37,500 bases of DNA from positions 1 to 37,500 of the forward strand of contig JBBHKE010002521.1 in assembly GCA_037447655.1 (NCBI GenBank). The letters run 5' to 3'. The stretch is from Zygnema cylindricum. Its lineage: Eukaryota; Streptophyta; Zygnematophyceae; Zygnematales; Zygnemataceae. The notes beneath the pieces are model-generated. The model did no database searches and was not told the origin of the DNA. It saw only the letters and a program-made list of their open reading frames with translations. Of the stretch, positions 37,489 through 37,500 are shown piece by piece; the stretch's first letter is position 1; each line of letters opens with the position of its first letter. The translations under genes and the position numbers were made by a program.

Positions 37489-37500
37489 CTGCAAGGAAGG

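Overview
The window looks like nuclear DNA of a land plant. It is AT-rich and repeat-dense, its genes are split by GT-AG introns, and two gene models carry plant protein signatures. Only three protein-coding loci are supported, all on the minus strand: the first exon of an acyl-activating enzyme (AAE17/18-like) gene near the left edge (1182-1450); a nearly complete ten-exon gene for an ASCH-domain (ASC-1 homology, PUA-like) protein at 26312-32390; and a long terminal exon of an unrecognised Ser/Pro-rich protein at 35812-37488 that runs off the right edge. Almost none of the open frames in this window are genes. The ASCH gene only becomes visible when short exons are joined by eye, and joining them gives an uninterrupted frame of about 432 codons.

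From 1.8 to 25 kb the window is a stack of non-autonomous DNA transposons inserted into one another. Several groups can be separated by terminal inverted repeats (TIRs) and target-site duplications (TSDs). Tc1/mariner-type MITEs have TA TSDs and TIRs starting CACCG(T/C)(G/C)AATCG. Three PIF/Harbinger-like elements have TAA TSDs and TIRs starting GGGT. Two hAT-like families have 8-bp TSDs and TIRs CATAGTT(G/C)... and TAGTGTTGGG. One is Mutator-like with an imperfect ~10-bp TSD. Empty sites elsewhere in the window verify several of these insertions.

Two large foldback (inverted-repeat) structures organise the middle of the window. FB1 (about 7283-18505) has degenerate arms of roughly 3 kb once insertions are removed. 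Its left arm holds an array of 79 full 33-bp units (9164-11792), and the right arm holds a single unit at the mirror position, so the array is a local amplification. FB2 (19912-22320) is a cleaner palindrome inserted into a ~120-bp tandem repeat. A Harbinger-like element sits in its left arm, and the empty site is preserved in its right arm.

The right third is more gene-like. The ASCH gene has introns carrying a MITE, tRNA-derived SINE-like heads and purine/pyrimidine microsatellites. Its putative first exon contains five CACGTG palindromes within 257 bp. Between it and the right-hand gene lie more nested transposons, a short transposon-associated ORF, degenerate tandem repeats and long stretches with nothing recognisable. 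No rRNA, tRNA gene, CRISPR array or autonomous transposase was found.
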